From positions 54,859,709 to 54,923,708 of the forward strand of contig CM043971.1 in NCBI GenBank assembly GCA_014529385.2: DNA of 64,000 nt, given 5' to 3'. The stretch's first letter is position 1. Every line of letters starts with the position of its first letter. Positions 1 through 12,007 of the stretch are shown one piece after another. Source of the DNA: Adiantum capillus-veneris. Lineage: Eukaryota > Streptophyta > Polypodiopsida > Polypodiales > Pteridaceae. Made by a program: the position numbers and the translations under genes. The notes beneath the pieces are model-generated. The model had not been told where the DNA came from, did no database searches, and saw nothing but the letters and a program-made list of their open reading frames with translations.

Positions 1-3000
1 ACAGCTAAAAGCTCTTTCTCATAAATGCCCAAGACTCGTTCATCACCATTGAGCCTTCGGCTCTCATATGCTATGGCATGCCCTTCTTGAAGAAAAACCG
101 CTCCAAGGCAATCACCACAAGCATCACATTGGACCTCAAAGGGCTTTGAGAGATCCGGAAGCACAAGGACTGGTTGGGAAGTAAGCTTCTCTTTGAGTTT
201 TTCAAAAGCATTTTGCTCCTTAGCAGTCCATACAAACTTAACGTTCTTCTTGGTTAAGTCGTGTAGTGGTCCTGCCACTTGAGAGAATTTTGCTATGAAG
301 CGTCTATAGTATGCACACATACCAATAAAGCTTCTTAGCTCATGTAGATTCCTTGGGTTAGGCCATGACTTTATTACCTCTAACTTTGATGGATCCATAC
401 GAATACCATCGTGAGAGATAATATGGCCTAGATATTGAATCTCTTGAAGGAAGAATTCACTTTTCTTTTGGTTGAGAAAAAGTTTGTTCTCCCTCAAGGC
501 TTGAAAAATCACTTGGAGATGTTGCTTATGTTCCTCCAAAGACTTGGAGTAGATGATGATATCATCGAAGAACACTCCAGTGAATTTTCGATATGGTCTA
601 AAAATTTTATCCATCAAACGATTGAACGTAGCTGGTGCATTAGTCAAGCCAAAAGGCATGACTAGATATTCATAAAGACCAAATGTTGTGCGAAACGCGG
701 TCTTTAAGATATCCTCATCCACTATCCTTATTTGATGATAGCCACTCTTAAGGTCAATCCTACTGAAGTAGGCAGAGCCTTGTAGCTTATCAAACAGATC
801 TTCTACCCGAGGTACGGGAAATCTGTTTTTAATAGTGATATGGTTTAGTGCTCGATAGTCCACACACATACGGTATGTACCATCTTTCTTTTGCACTAAA
901 AGGACTGGAGAACAAAAGGGAGAGGAACTAGGCCTCACCATCCCTTTGTCTACCAGCTCTTGTACTTGCCTCATGATCTCCTCTTGTTGAGCTTGTGAGA
1001 CTCGATAAGGAGGTTTGTTAGGCGGTGAGCTTCCTGGAAGGAGCTCAATACGATGGTCATCATCCCCTCGTTTTGGAGGTAGGTCCATAGGGATATCATC
1101 GATGAACACATCTTGGAATCCTTTTAGAAAAGTAGACAAGTCTAACTCTTCTTGATTCCTATCATTTTCATTTGATGAAACATTATTAGCTTTTAGAGAA
1201 TCTTTGACATAAATCATGTACGCAGAAACTGAGCTCTTCATTGATTTATCAAAAGAAAGAGGATTTACAAGTGGAATAGTGCGACCACGCTCACTAGCAT
1301 CTACATACATGTTCTTTCCCCTGTAGGTGAAGTAAATTCTCCTTTCAGGGAACTTCATGTTGGCAGCCATGCGATCAAACCATGGTGCCCCTAGGATAAC
1401 ATCCTGATGTTGGAGGGGAGAGATGAAGAAGTCTTCTTTGTCGACATAGCTTTGGACATGAAGCCTCAACTTCCCAATCAAGGGAGTAACGGAGGCTTGT
1501 TGTCCCTTGAAAGCTGCATTAGCTGTTACTATATCTCCCATCTCAAAAGCTTGAATGCCCAACTTGGTGGCCAACTCTATTGATATGAAGTTGAGAGTAG
1601 AGCCAGGGTCAAACAAGATGAAGGCATCATGCTCTCGTACCTTTCCCCAAGCATAGGAGAGTGATGATCCTTTGCAATGAGCATCCTCTTTTGGAGCTTC
1701 GATGGTGGAAGCCCTAGGAGTCTCATTGCGAGTATTCTTCTTGAGGCAAGAACGATAGCCATGTCCTTGCTCCCCACACTTGAAACACTTATGGTCCTTG
1801 CGAAAAGCTTCAAGCTCTTCAGGAGAGAGTTTGTTTTTACCTTTGTAAACTCCCTTCTCCTTGGACCGATTGTTGTTGTTGTTGTTGGAAGTGCCTTGGG
1901 AATTATTTTGAGCATTGGATTTCCCCTTTGCATCATTTTTATCTTTGTTTTCCATGGGCTTGACATTACGTCTAGCCCCTTGATGGAAATTGATGCGTGA
2001 AGCAACCATGGTGTGGTGGATTACTTCGGTAATAGTACCGGGCCGTTGAGAGTTGATATATTCGGCCATCTCTTCAGGTAATCCCACACAGAATTGCTGT
2101 CTTTGCTCGGCAAAGTCTATCTTTTGAAAGACAATAGCTTTGAGATGTAAATCCCAAAACTTATCTACATACTTGTTGATAGACTCATGAGAGAGGAGCT
2201 TCAAGCCGCGCCATTCGGTAAGAACTTTATCTTTAGTATCGCTTGGAAGAAATTGCTTCATGATGGAAACTCGTAGAGTTTTCCATGTCTTTGGGGCTTC
2301 TCCATTGCCACGAAGGCTAGCCCACCATTGACGAGCTGATTTTTGGAAGTGCATAGCTACATGGCGTAGCTTGGAGGACTCTGTGAAGCCCTCGTCCCCA
2401 AAGGCCGCATCAAATTGCTGGATGAAGGCCAACACTTTGTCGGTAGCACCAAAGGTGCCATCGTAGGTGAGAAAAGAGATACTCTTTCCTCCCTCCTTGA
2501 ACTTCTTTAGCTTTTGTGACCTTCGCCATGCAGGAAATGATTTGCGATGCCCTCCCCTCTTGTATTCTCTAGGAGAATAGCCATAACTTTCATCGGAAGA
2601 GAAGGAAGGTGAAGAAGAAGGAGAAGAGGGTCACCTCTTCCTAGCCCTTTTCTTCCTTTGTTTCCTCTCTTGCCTTTGAGAGTGATGAGGAGAAGGACTA
2701 TGGGTTGCTCTTTTCCTCTTGGGAGGAGTAGGCGATCGTCTAAACCGCCTTCTTCGTGGAGCCACATCTTCAGAAGAACTTAGACTTTCATTGCTTTCTT
2801 TCTCTTTGGATTCCTCCTCTCGAATGGGAGAGAGTCTTCTTTTGGGGGTCTCTTCAAGAGGCCTCCTAAGCTCTCTCTCCTCTTGGAGAGGAAGGGAAAT
2901 TCCATAGGCACGAAGTTGTTGAGTAACTTCGGCTTGCAAGGTAGGGTTGCCCATAGCTTGTTGCAACCTAGTCACAAGATAATTCACAAACATGGGAGCA

Positions 3001-3074
3001 TCATCATTAGCACCTTCATGTGCAAAATCAAAGCTATCAATGTTCATTCTACTCTCTTGATTATTGTCAGCCAT
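1..3074 (-). pseudogene. gag-pol polyprotein of family A Ty3 element, one in-frame TGA, open at window edge
   Basis: I translated this strand from the ATG at 3074 to base 1 and found one frame interrupted only by TGA at 2633-2631. Gag comes first, with an Arg/Ser/Pro-rich N-terminal part, then a capsid-like segment, then a CCHC zinc knuckle (first Cys codon 1787-1785, last 1748-1746). An aspartic protease motif Asp-Pro-Gly-Ser-Thr starts at 1610. Reverse transcriptase follows, with the catalytic Phe-Asp-Asp at 569-561 and the MPFGLTNAP block near 660-630. The frame enters the RNase H-like region near 130 and is still open at base 1. The related copy at 47.4 kb has TCA (Ser) at the site of the TGA, so a point change is the simplest cause. 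Gag would package the RNA, and pol would copy and process it. Classed as a pseudogene because of the stop; readthrough cannot be excluded. Confidence 0.9.
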
Positions 3075-3476
3075 GTTAACAAAATTTTATGTATGTACTT
3101 AGTGTATGCTTTGGCAATTCAAAACCTTAGTTGCCACTCCTCTTAGCCTTTGAAAATCGGCTCTTAAGTATCTACACCTACGGCTCAAAGTGGTTAATTA
3201 TAGAGAGTAGAGGAGTAGGTCTAACATAGCAGAGTTGCCAAGGGCTAGCTCCTTTCGGACTTCTTATGGCTCAATAATGGTAAAGCCGTAGGCAAGTCTA
3301 AAAAGACTCCATTATTAAGTCCAAAGCTCCCGAGGTGTGCACCATCCCCCACATAGTGGGCTTAACAAAACCGGTATTAGATCCCATTTCCACTTACTCT
3401 ATTATAATTAACAACATCAACCATTTATAGGCTACTTAAGGACCTCTCTTCTTAAGCAAGAAAAGAGAAACCAAAT

Positions 3477-3488
3477 GCTCTGATACCA
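3477..3488 (-). promoter_or_regulatory. Primer binding site, initiator tRNA-Met type
   Basis: On the minus strand TGGTATCAGAGC lies one base after the LTR end. This is the usual complement to the 3' end of plant initiator tRNA-Met, which primes minus-strand DNA synthesis. The same 12-mer is present at 26287 and, with one change, at 48382. Confidence 0.88.
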
Positions 3489-3489
3489 A

Positions 3490-5096
3490 TGTAATGGAAT
3501 TTGCCTATTCAATTTGAGAATAGCGGAATTTAATGAGAGTACTTTCAAGAAATGATTTTGTGAGCATAGCGGGTAGACATAATTGAAGATAGCAACATAA
3601 TCATAGCAATTAGTTAACTTGGCATAGACAATACTTTTGCAAGAGAGAGAGTTTAGAGAACATGACAACAATTGAGGACCGGATTTATGTGGAGCCGGTC
3701 CCCCCTCCAATAGGCATTTGTATTATGATTTCTCCCATAAAGAGAGACTTGTTACAATACAGTCTTTGTGTTCCTTGTGACCTAGGTGATGCCATGAAGA
3801 TGGAAGGCTTCATGCACCACAAACATAACATAAACTTGAAGAAAGCTTTAACTATCCCAAGCCTCAGTCCCAAGACCTCAAACACCTTCGAAGGTGGAGA
3901 GAGCTAGCAGGGAATGAGGGTAGGGAAGAGGAAGAAGAAACATTTCGTAGGAGAAAGAATTAGTTCCTCACTTATCATACTCTTGTTGCTAGCATACATA
4001 ATAGCATAGTAATGAAGAAGAAGGATATGGCAAGCTTAAGCATTGAAGCATGGCTCTTGGTTGGATTTGCACTCCATAGCCAAGAGTGTTGGTGTAGGCT
4101 CTCAACCTCTACTTGCTTGGAGAGGGAGCTCTTGCACTTTGCATATCACACAATGAGAGTGCTTGTGAGTGTGTGTGGGTGAGTATACCCCCTAGGCACC
4201 CCCATAGCTTGCTTGGGTCGACACCCCCTTGTAGCTCATGCCTGAAGCTCATTGGACCCCTCCAGGCCTAGCCAATCACAAGCAAGAGCCATTACAAGCA
4301 ACATGGGTAGCCTTGGGACAAGTGTCCCCCTTTCCCCTTTGAGAGAGAGGACTTGATAAATGCTAAAACAATTAGATAATTCATGTAATTTATCATTGGA
4401 CCCCTTTGAAGCCTAGCCAATAGGCTTCAAGCAACACATGAAGGTAACATGGGTAGGGGCCTGACATGTGTCCTTGCTGCCTCTTCAAGTTGGGCTTCCC
4501 TTGTGTGTGTGAGTGGGTGTTCTCTCTCTAGCCCCTAGGAAAAGGGCTCGCCCCCCCTCTTGTAGGAATGCTTTTGACTTTTAGGTGATCAAGCACCTTA
4601 CTCACCAAGCATGACAAAGCACTTGAACTAGGGGGTGTTCCCACAAGCATCTCAGGCAAGCTTCTCAAGGCACCTCAAGTACTTTAATCATGCAGCAAGT
4701 CAAGCACCTCAAGCATGGAGCCATTCAAGCACCTCAAGCATCTTAATCAAGCACCTCAAGCATGAAAAACACCTCAAGCATGACAAGCACCTCGAGCTTG
4801 GGCCGGGTTCCCACCTCAAGCTCAGCCCTAGCTTACTTAAGGTCAAAGGACTTTTACACACATTTATTGGAGGTCTTCAATGAAGCTAACCCTAAGGTCT
4901 TATGCTCCATTGGTTAGCCTTGCTCTTTGATAGACCATCTCCCTTTTGGGCCCCTTTACCATTGGCCCCGTGTTGAGATAGATCTATAAGCACATACCTA
5001 TATCTTAACACTTGTTCCCGTTTATTCTCCCACATTAAGTGATCAATTTAATATGAGAAAATCATTTGGGTTAGTTAGATATTAGATTTTATGACA
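3490..5096 (-). repeat. 5' LTR of family A element (minisatellite-bearing subfamily A1)
   Basis: In plus orientation it begins TGTAATGG and ends TTATGACA, so it has TG...CA termini, about 1607 bp. Positions 4640-4830 hold a degenerate minisatellite built on CACCTCAAGCAT-like units. The complementary form recurs in the solo LTR at 30937-32588. The outer end (from about 4880) and the 3490-4150 part match the other family A LTRs. Confidence 0.88.
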
Positions 5097-6180
5097 CCAA
5101 TGATGACGATACATACTCTCCTAGCTTTAGTTTTCCAGTCACTCCGACCAGCATGCCACCCGAGCAGATGGGTTCCTTTTTGTCACAGTTTACACTGGAG
5201 TGGGATGCTTGCACACAAGACATTTGGGGAGATGGTCCCTCTAGACCTAGTACAGTCAGCCCTACACCTAGGACGAGTGTGTCCCCTATATCGACTAGCC
5301 CTACACCAAAGTCAAGTGTCTCAATTACACCGACGGCTCGTTCTTCTTTGAGACGAGGTAGGTGTCATTTTGGAGGCGGTGGTTGTTGTGGTACCGGTTC
5401 TACTGATACGTCCACACCACCAAGAGAGAGTTCACCACTTTCTTCAGTAGATAGTTCACCAATTGGCACACCATGTACATCTTGGGGATCACATGAGCAT
5501 GATCCTATAGCAAGGTGTATAAGAATAGAGATGGGGCTGTTGTCGTGGATGTGAGAGAGGATTTAGTAGCTTTGTATAGTTCAATTTGGCCACTCTGTGA
5601 TGGAGATTTGGGATGATCAGGATAATGAGAGAAAGAATTACATCATCAAGGCCATTCACAAAGAGTATAGGCCGGCAGAGGGGTACGATCTAATCTCAAA
5701 TGACTAGATCTTGAGCATGGCAATTTCCACAATGTCACACCGCCAGTCAGAGGTGAGAGACGGGTACAAGGCAGACAATCCAAAGCCAGCATGGTTGGAC
5801 GCAGAGAGGAGTGGGTGTGGATTGCACGAGAGACACAAGACAATCCTTAAAGATTTCAATAGTAGAGAGATGCAGCTAGAGCACATTTAGAGTCTTTTGG
5901 AGCGTCACATCTTGGGAGTGAGGCTACGACATTCTTCAGCATGAGTTTGTAAGTATTATACATAGGCTTTGAATTTTTGGATATGTATATGTTATTTGAA
6001 TATTTATCTTAGGGTTCATTGTTTATTTTGCAGGAAATTGTCATGAAGCATCCTCCGACACGCCGAGATGAGAAGTATGGAAACAAGCATGGACTGTGTG
6101 GCTCTTTTGACCCAGCTTCAAAAGGAGAGAGAGGTCGTTGGACTGGGAGGCATTACCATGAGGGTGGCATCCTCCATATA
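5097..6180 (+). pseudogene. Decayed coding remnant, function not recognised
   Basis: A plus-strand frame from 5153 to 5554 (133 codons) is rich in Ser, Pro and Thr. In the +1 frame further coding-like sequence continues to about 5600. More follows near 5720-5930, and an apparent GT...AG intron (about 5950-6033) leads to a short frame at 6034-6180 rich in charged residues. Several stops and frame changes separate these pieces. The layout resembles a dead transposon-encoded or captured gene, but I recognise no family and claim no function. Confidence 0.3.
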
Positions 6181-6239
6181 TGCTTTTTTGTAGTTATGGT
6201 CATCTTGATGACCATATTCACTATATACAAAATTTGACG

Positions 6240-6560
6240 TTTATGCTTATGGTTTTGCATTCCGTTTACGATTATGGTTATGGTATGGCAATCAGGTTAT
6301 GGTTATGGTTATGGTTCTGCAATTATGTTGTGAATATGGTAACAATTTTTGAATTATTTTACATTTATGATTTGAGAATCTTCTTGTCGTTATGGTTAGT
6401 GGTACAATTCTTGGTTGAAAATGTACACATCGTTATAGATACGGTTTTCAAGTCATGTTTTAATTATGGTTAGAAAATCTTCATGTTGTTGTGCTTATGG
6501 TTTGGGAGTCGACGTTATGGTTATGCTTTTGGAAACTTGTCATGTTTATGGTTTTGTTAT
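6240..6560 (+). repeat. Degenerate TTATGG-rich repeat tract
   Basis: The hexamer TTATGG, often as GGTTATGG, recurs many times. The densest part is 6264-6325, with scattered copies to about 6560. It looks like an old simple array eroded by substitutions. The short reading frames rich in Tyr, Gly and Met across it are products of the repeat. Confidence 0.6.
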
Positions 6561-7384
6561 GCTTACAATTTTGCTCATCTATACTGATGAATGTACTTCT
6601 CGCTCTTCAGCATCAAAATGTAGGTTGGGTGTGGCTGCTTTTGCACTCTTCCCTTGGGCACAGAGGGTTGGTTCTTGGTGTTGCAATACATGCAACATAA
6701 GTTGTTAGTCCTCTCTGCCCAAATTTTTTTTTCAAGATTTGGCACCGGTGCAGTTGCTAGAATCAATGTCGGTATGTGTTAAAACTTGTTTTAAAGTCCA
6801 TAGTTTATTTAGGCGCACATATCAACGATTATAACCTCGTGTATTCCAATGATTAATATATCGACGTGCATACGGACGATACGATGCCGATGTACATACC
6901 AACGCTTACACTAGAACTTTTCATTTTTAAAACAATTTCTCGGCCATCGGTACGCATGTCGATATTCGAGCGACGTGTTGTAGTGACTCTAATGGGTGAC
7001 AAGAAAACTTCTCAAAAGAAGAGATTGCTAACAGAGCTGATTAATGTTGAGGATGAGTCATCTCATTGAGCGGAGTACAATTCAGTCAACAAAGGATTGG
7101 TGACCATGTGGATGGGCAAGGAAGATAAATTTTAAAGATGAAAGGTCGTCAAACACTCTTGTTAAGAGGAATGAGGAGGAGGGTCTATGGTAAAGGAGAG
7201 CAAGATCAAGGAAGCAACATGGGCTATTCAATGCACCTGCATAGCAACAACGTGATTTGCATTGGAACGCCTAACAATGTGGTTGGTTCATTGCAGGCTC
7301 CTGTGTGGGAGCTCCAGCTCCCTCTTTTGGATATATCACAAACATCCGAGCAGAATGGTCCGCCATTGATTTTGGTTCTAGATT
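6561..7384. other. Unassigned stretch
   Basis: Short reading frames only (at most 85 codons), none recognisable. No RNA gene or repeat structure was seen apart from scattered AT-rich sequence. Confidence 0.4.
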
Positions 7385-7492
7385 ATCTATGCTAGCAAGA
7401 AGAGTGATGATAAGTGAGGGACTATTTCTTTCTCCTATGGAATGTTTCTTCTTCCTCTTCCCTACCCTCATTCCCCACTAGCTCTCTCCACA
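7385..7492 (+). repeat. Family A LTR fragment
   Basis: About 107 bases match the sense strand of the solo LTR at 32073-32180 nearly base for base, including the TATGCTAGCAAGAAGAGTGA start and the pyrimidine-rich run. No PBS, coding sequence or second LTR end lies next to it, so it is an isolated scrap. Confidence 0.8.
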
Positions 7493-8460
7493 AGCACGTT
7501 TCACATTGTCATATTTTGGATAGCAATATTGACACACAACTTGGGACAATATCAACCATCGGCTAGTGCAAATTGACACAAACTTCTCTGAAATTGTATG
7601 AAGGTGGGTATCAAGTGGAACAAGTTGTAGGGGAATGTGCTCTAGATACTTTGGTGGCTCTATTTGTCAATGAGAATGTGGTGGGGTCATTACATAGTCC
7701 AAGTAGAGGGGTCGTTCCAACACTCGAGATGGCTACAATCCACATAACAATTTTAAAGGAGGCAACTAGCAAAATTGCTTCTGCTCTAACTTTGAAGGCA
7801 AGAATGATAGAGGAGATTTGTTAAGTCAAAGAAGTGAATGAGTTTTCAAAGTGGAATCACGTGAAGAAGAAAATCATGCAAGTGACCATATCTTGTGTGT
7901 GTAAGCACATTTTGTTTTCCTACAACTAGCGGATGTTCTCTCTCCTTGGCATATTTGCAATTTCAGAATCCAAATGATGAAGGATTTTTTAATGTATGTT
8001 TTTTTTGTTGCTCACTATTCAAAGCATTGTTTAGTAAGTTTCTTTTTGCATAGTGCCATAGGGAATGAGGTTATTGAGGTGTCAAATAAGTCATCTATTC
8101 AATTAAATATAGATTTAAGAGTCTCTCAAATGTTATAAAACAACTTTCTGTTCACATTTTCTTTTGTTCATCACTCAAAAACTGAAGTTGTGCACTAGTC
8201 TCTTCCACAATGTCTGACAAACTTGAGACATCCATCAAGTTTGCTTGGGATTCCCTAGAGGCCATCCCTAATGGCAAAGCAACATATGGAAAATAATGGT
8301 TCAAGCAGGCTATAGTTGGGGTAAAGGCGGTTTGCATGTTACTTTGGGTGTGCCAAAGGCGTCCAACCGTCCATCACTTGTACACACCTTATTCTTTACT
8401 AGATAGCAAAATAAGGGGCTCTCACACACGATGTTGTGAGTTGCTCCAGTCATATATTGT

Positions 8461-8462
<2 letters not shown>
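7493..8462. other. Unassigned stretch
   Basis: One 83-codon plus-strand frame (7573-7824) is unlike anything I recognise. The rest is AT-rich with no clear repeats. Confidence 0.4.
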
Positions 8463-8518
<56 letters not shown>

Positions 8519-8560
8519 CACGCACTGCATTTGTGCACTCACAATTGGTATCAGAGTGCA
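8463..8560 (+). mobile_element. LTR end with (CT)n and initiator-Met-type primer binding site
   Basis: A perfect (CT)n run (about 8463-8516) is followed by a short segment ending CTCACA and then TGGTATCAGAGTGCA at 8546-8560, a PBS-like sequence. This is the standard junction of an LTR with the internal region of a plus-strand LTR retrotransposon. The internal region that follows (to about 8780) shows no gag that I can recognise, and the LTR start is not defined. Confidence 0.5.
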
Positions 8561-9524
8561 TGGCGATCGCAGAGCACGACAACATTGAGAGCTTCGAGGC
8601 AATAGCTTGTTCATTTTCGACGATGGAGAGACCAAGAAAGCTTGGAAGCTTTGTGAGAACACAATGGGAACTTGTGAAGCTTAGTTGAGAGTGATGTATG
8701 CTCTTGTGGAAGCTCAAAAGAGAGTGTGGAAGATAGTGTGTAGGTGAAGGTGAAGGTGCTGCCCTAAAAACTATGTGCACAATAGTATTGTTTTGCACAT
8801 CATTTTTCTCCTCGTAGAATAAGGATTCGAAAAATTTTCCCACCAGTCTCCTCCATTTTGTTGTGGTCTACATAGTGCCACTTCTGGCTCCTTGAGCCAT
8901 CTGTGAATTCATAAATTTCACAAGTAGCTCCGTAAGATTGGTAACATTTGCATTGAGTGCAGAGAGGTTGCGTTCAAGTACGCCTTGACGATTTTCCAAA
9001 TCTTGAAAGCAGCCATATCCACAAGGCCATGATCTCTTAGATCATCATCGTCATGCATATTAGTGTCAGCAACACCCGTGGTGCCCTGATTTTGATCTAC
9101 GTGCTCAAAATCAAAAGTGTATGTAGGTGGGATATCTTCAGTGGCCATGGTAAACACACACTAATGTAAAGAGAGAGAAAAAAACATCAACTTGTATCTT
9201 GTGAAGCTTGAAGTCTTTGTGTTTTTTATGCTCCGTGATTTGCGTTGCATGCGAGCCTCGCCTTATGAAACGTATCGTTCATCGTAAGAACTCCTTTGTT
9301 GATTCTTTACAAAAACTCATTGTTTTTGTGAAGGCTTTTGTTCACTTTAAAGCTACCTCCTTGAAGAAAAAAGAATTTTTGGAGAAAAACTTGTCTTTCT
9401 CCAAGAAGTGAAACCCAAGAAGTGAAAAAGAAGGGTGAAACTACTTCCTTGAAGTTTCAAGCTTTCCCTTCCTTCTACCTTTTTTTTCAACACAAGTATG
9501 CTATCTTTCCTGTTATACACAACA
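8561..9524. other. Unassigned stretch with a short acidic minus-strand frame
   Basis: A 79-codon minus-strand frame (9157-8918) has an Asp-rich patch and no recognised domain. It could be a remnant, but nothing else supports it. The rest is non-coding in appearance. Confidence 0.3.
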
Positions 9525-9600
9525 AGGCTCAATAGCTCTACGGTAAAGAGTTGGCCTTTTACCCTCATAGGGTGGGTTTCAATCCTCCTTCATGCAAGGA
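9525..9600 (+). ncRNA. tRNA-derived SINE head candidate
   Basis: An A-box-like TAGCTCTACGGTAAAGAG (9533-9550) and a B-box-like GGTTTCAATCC (9575-9585) are spaced as in a tRNA-type polymerase III promoter. The acceptor stem does not close, so it is not a functional tRNA. A related module lies at 36894-36946. The SINE tail and target duplication were not identified. Confidence 0.45.
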
Positions 9601-10295
9601 TTAAGCGGGCCTTCCTATGCGCGCAGCCAATGGCACCAATGAAATCCTTCGAAGCCTCGATGTCGTAGAGTTGATAGTTAAGTTTGCCTTGGTCGCCCGT
9701 CTTAGTCGCCCACTGTGGAGGGTCGTAGGTGGGGCGGGTATCGCTATCTATGTTCGTACGCTACGCACAAAAACTGTGCCTGTCTTCTTTTGTTGCGCAA
9801 TGGAGGCATCGTTTTCTGCGAGTCATGGGAGAGAAGCAGCGCGTCGCATGCACATGCAATCCGCTTTTTCCCTCTCCCAAAAATAGCTCGGATACGAGTG
9901 AAAGGGCGGTGGTAATGCATGTGCGAATCTCCACCCAACCGTGCTATCTTATAGCCTCCCCCTAGCTTACACACACTGTCCGGCCGTACCGGTGGCCTTG
10001 CCCGTAGGGCCCATGTCCTTACAATCGCAACTTTTGTTTTTTTGCAAAACTCACAATTGTGAGTGATTGTATTATAAAATCACAATTGATTGGGGATGCA
10101 ACTTATTAAGTGATGCCTTATATACTACAAAAGATATGAAATATAATTTTTTTTAATAAATAATGAACACTCATCTTGTGAATATTTTAATCAAATTGTC
10201 CAATGTCTTTTTTTGTGCCAATTGCACAAATCCGTGCGAGTTGAAATAAGCATCCGTGAGAGCTACCAGGCTCGCTTGACCGCACTCAAACCCAT
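9601..10295. other. Unassigned stretch; LINE-type 3' palindrome at 10049-10064
   Basis: Overlapping short frames at 9617-9974 occur in several phases, which argues against coding. The 16-base palindrome ACTCACAATTGTGAGT at 10049-10064 lies next to a T-rich run (10031-10043). This matches the tail of the LINE at 12008-12840 on the opposite strand and may mark another LINE 3' end (minus strand). Confidence 0.4.
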
Positions 10296-10894
10296 GACCC
10301 GGGTCACTGTGGTTGAGTGCTCACCGCACCAAGTTGGCTCCTTTGGATAAAATAAATGTCTATGCAATGGAGTGTGTTGAAAGAATTGAAAAGTATGCAT
10401 ATGTCTCCCAAGATCTATATTCCTTTTGTCCAATCTCTCTCTCTCTCTCTCACTCTTCGGATCCCAAAAAGCACTCGCTAAAAAATGCTAAACTATCTCT
10501 TCTCATGTGAGTGAGTGTTTGTATGTGTGTGTGCGTATTTTTCTTCTTGTTGGTTTTTTTTTTTTTTTTTTTTTTTTGGGGGGGGGGGGGGGGCTCAACA
10601 CTATATGCCACGCGGCGTTGAATGAACCCCAAGACCCGGGTCACTGTGGTTGAGTGCTCACCGAACCAAGCTGGCTCCTTTGGATAAATAAATGTCTATG
10701 CAATGGAGTGTGTTGAAAGAATTGAAAAGTATGCATATGTCTCCCAAGATCTATATTCCTTTTGTCCAATCTCTCTCTCTCTCTCTCTCTCTTCTGATCC
10801 CAAAAAGCACTCGCTAAAAAATGCTAAACTATCTCTTCTCATGTGAGTGAGTGTTTGTATGTGTGTGTGTGCGTACTTTTTTTCTTGGTGGTTT

Positions 10895-10941
<47 letters not shown>

Positions 10942-10980
10942 CTCAACACTATATGCCACGCAGTGCTGAATGAACCCCAA
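10296..10980 (+). repeat. Two-copy tandem duplication, about 337-bp unit, with poly(T)/poly(G) tracts
   Basis: The unit starting GACCCGGGTCACTG at 10296 restarts at 10633. Both copies share, in order, a (CT)n tract, a GTGAGTGAGTG segment, a run of T, a run of G and CTCAACACTATATGCCACGC. The copies differ mainly in tract length: the second has a much longer G run (about 10903-10940). This is a segmental duplication, not a gene. Confidence 0.9.
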
Positions 10981-11303
10981 GAGGTGGGATCGATGCCACT
11001 AAATTGAGGCATGATTCCTACAAAGCATGTCTCCGATGAATTCTTCCTACCTCAAGTTTTTGTTGTGCTTTGCTTTTGTGGTGCACACTCTCTCCACTCT
11101 TTGGATGTTGCTCATAACTAATGTTATTTCATAGATCCTTGAGGGTGAGCGGGTCCGACCTCGGCACTAACTCTTAGGGGCATTAATAATGAACAACTAG
11201 ATATTGCAAAAATTGTTTAGCAAGGCTAAATGTAGTCACTATTGCCTGCCGCTCCTTGATGATGATATTTAGTTCAAGGCTACAATCTCTCTCTCTCTAT
11301 CTA

Positions 11304-11370
<67 letters not shown>

Positions 11371-11373
11371 ATA

Positions 11374-11404
<31 letters not shown>

Positions 11405-11665
11405 ATACAGCTAACAATGCAGAGCACAAGTTGAGGATGGAAACGACAACACCATAGTTGTATACGAGCAACTTTTGTGAGAATCTACAATACAGAGGAC
11501 CGGGGCAAGGCGGGCAAGGGACAAGCCACAACTCTTGATCTATTCACACAGTTCTTGAACCTCTTGTAGTTCGCATGTTGATCTTTGCTCATGTAGGGTA
11601 GAAGTTTTGACATCAAAGGAATACATATAAGTTTTTAAACTGTAGGGGGGGGGGGGGGGGGGGGG

Positions 11666-11701
<36 letters not shown>

Positions 11702-12007
11702 TAGTTGATGAATTTTGCATATGGAGAAATTTGACGGCACCTTTCATGCAGTATGGAGGCAACCAGAGCGCCTCCATTCACGATCCCCATCCACTATGAG
11801 GCATGTTCTTTTTAATGAGAGCTCGGGAGGAAGGAGCACATCAATAATGTAATTGCGCAGCTTCCCTTGCAAGCAAGGGCAAAAGGTGAGATAGTGGATT
11901 AGGGGTGGATGAGGAGTGCAATACTTCCAAAAAAAAGGACCCACACACACACATACACACAAACTATTACAACAAGGAAAAATGATATTTTGATTAGCAT
12001 AATATAG
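10981..12007. repeat. Unassigned stretch with compound microsatellites
   Basis: A compound (CT)n-(TA)n-(GT)n tract spans about 11287-11404. A poly(G) run passing directly into (AG)n spans about 11645-11699. The reading frames over these tracts are low-complexity artefacts. I see no gene. Confidence 0.8.

Larger units (their letters stand above)
1..5096 (-). mobile_element. Ty3/gypsy (chromodomain family A) LTR retrotransposon, 5' part, truncated by window edge
   Basis: Read on the minus strand the order is 5' LTR (5096 to 3490), an initiator-Met-type primer binding site, a leader of about 400 bases, gag, protease and reverse transcriptase into the start of RNase H, where the window ends. Integrase, chromodomain and 3' LTR must lie outside the window. 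Membership of a chromodomain lineage is inferred from close relatives at 34061-36510 and 41197-50027, which retain the pol 3' end. The coding frame carries only one stop across about 3.07 kb, so this is the best preserved family A copy here. Confidence 0.93.

Noticed and set aside
8310-8843. 177-codon minus-strand frame across the (GA)n tract
   Set aside because: Much of its length is Arg-Glu repeats from the microsatellite; no domain and overlapping frames on the other strand.
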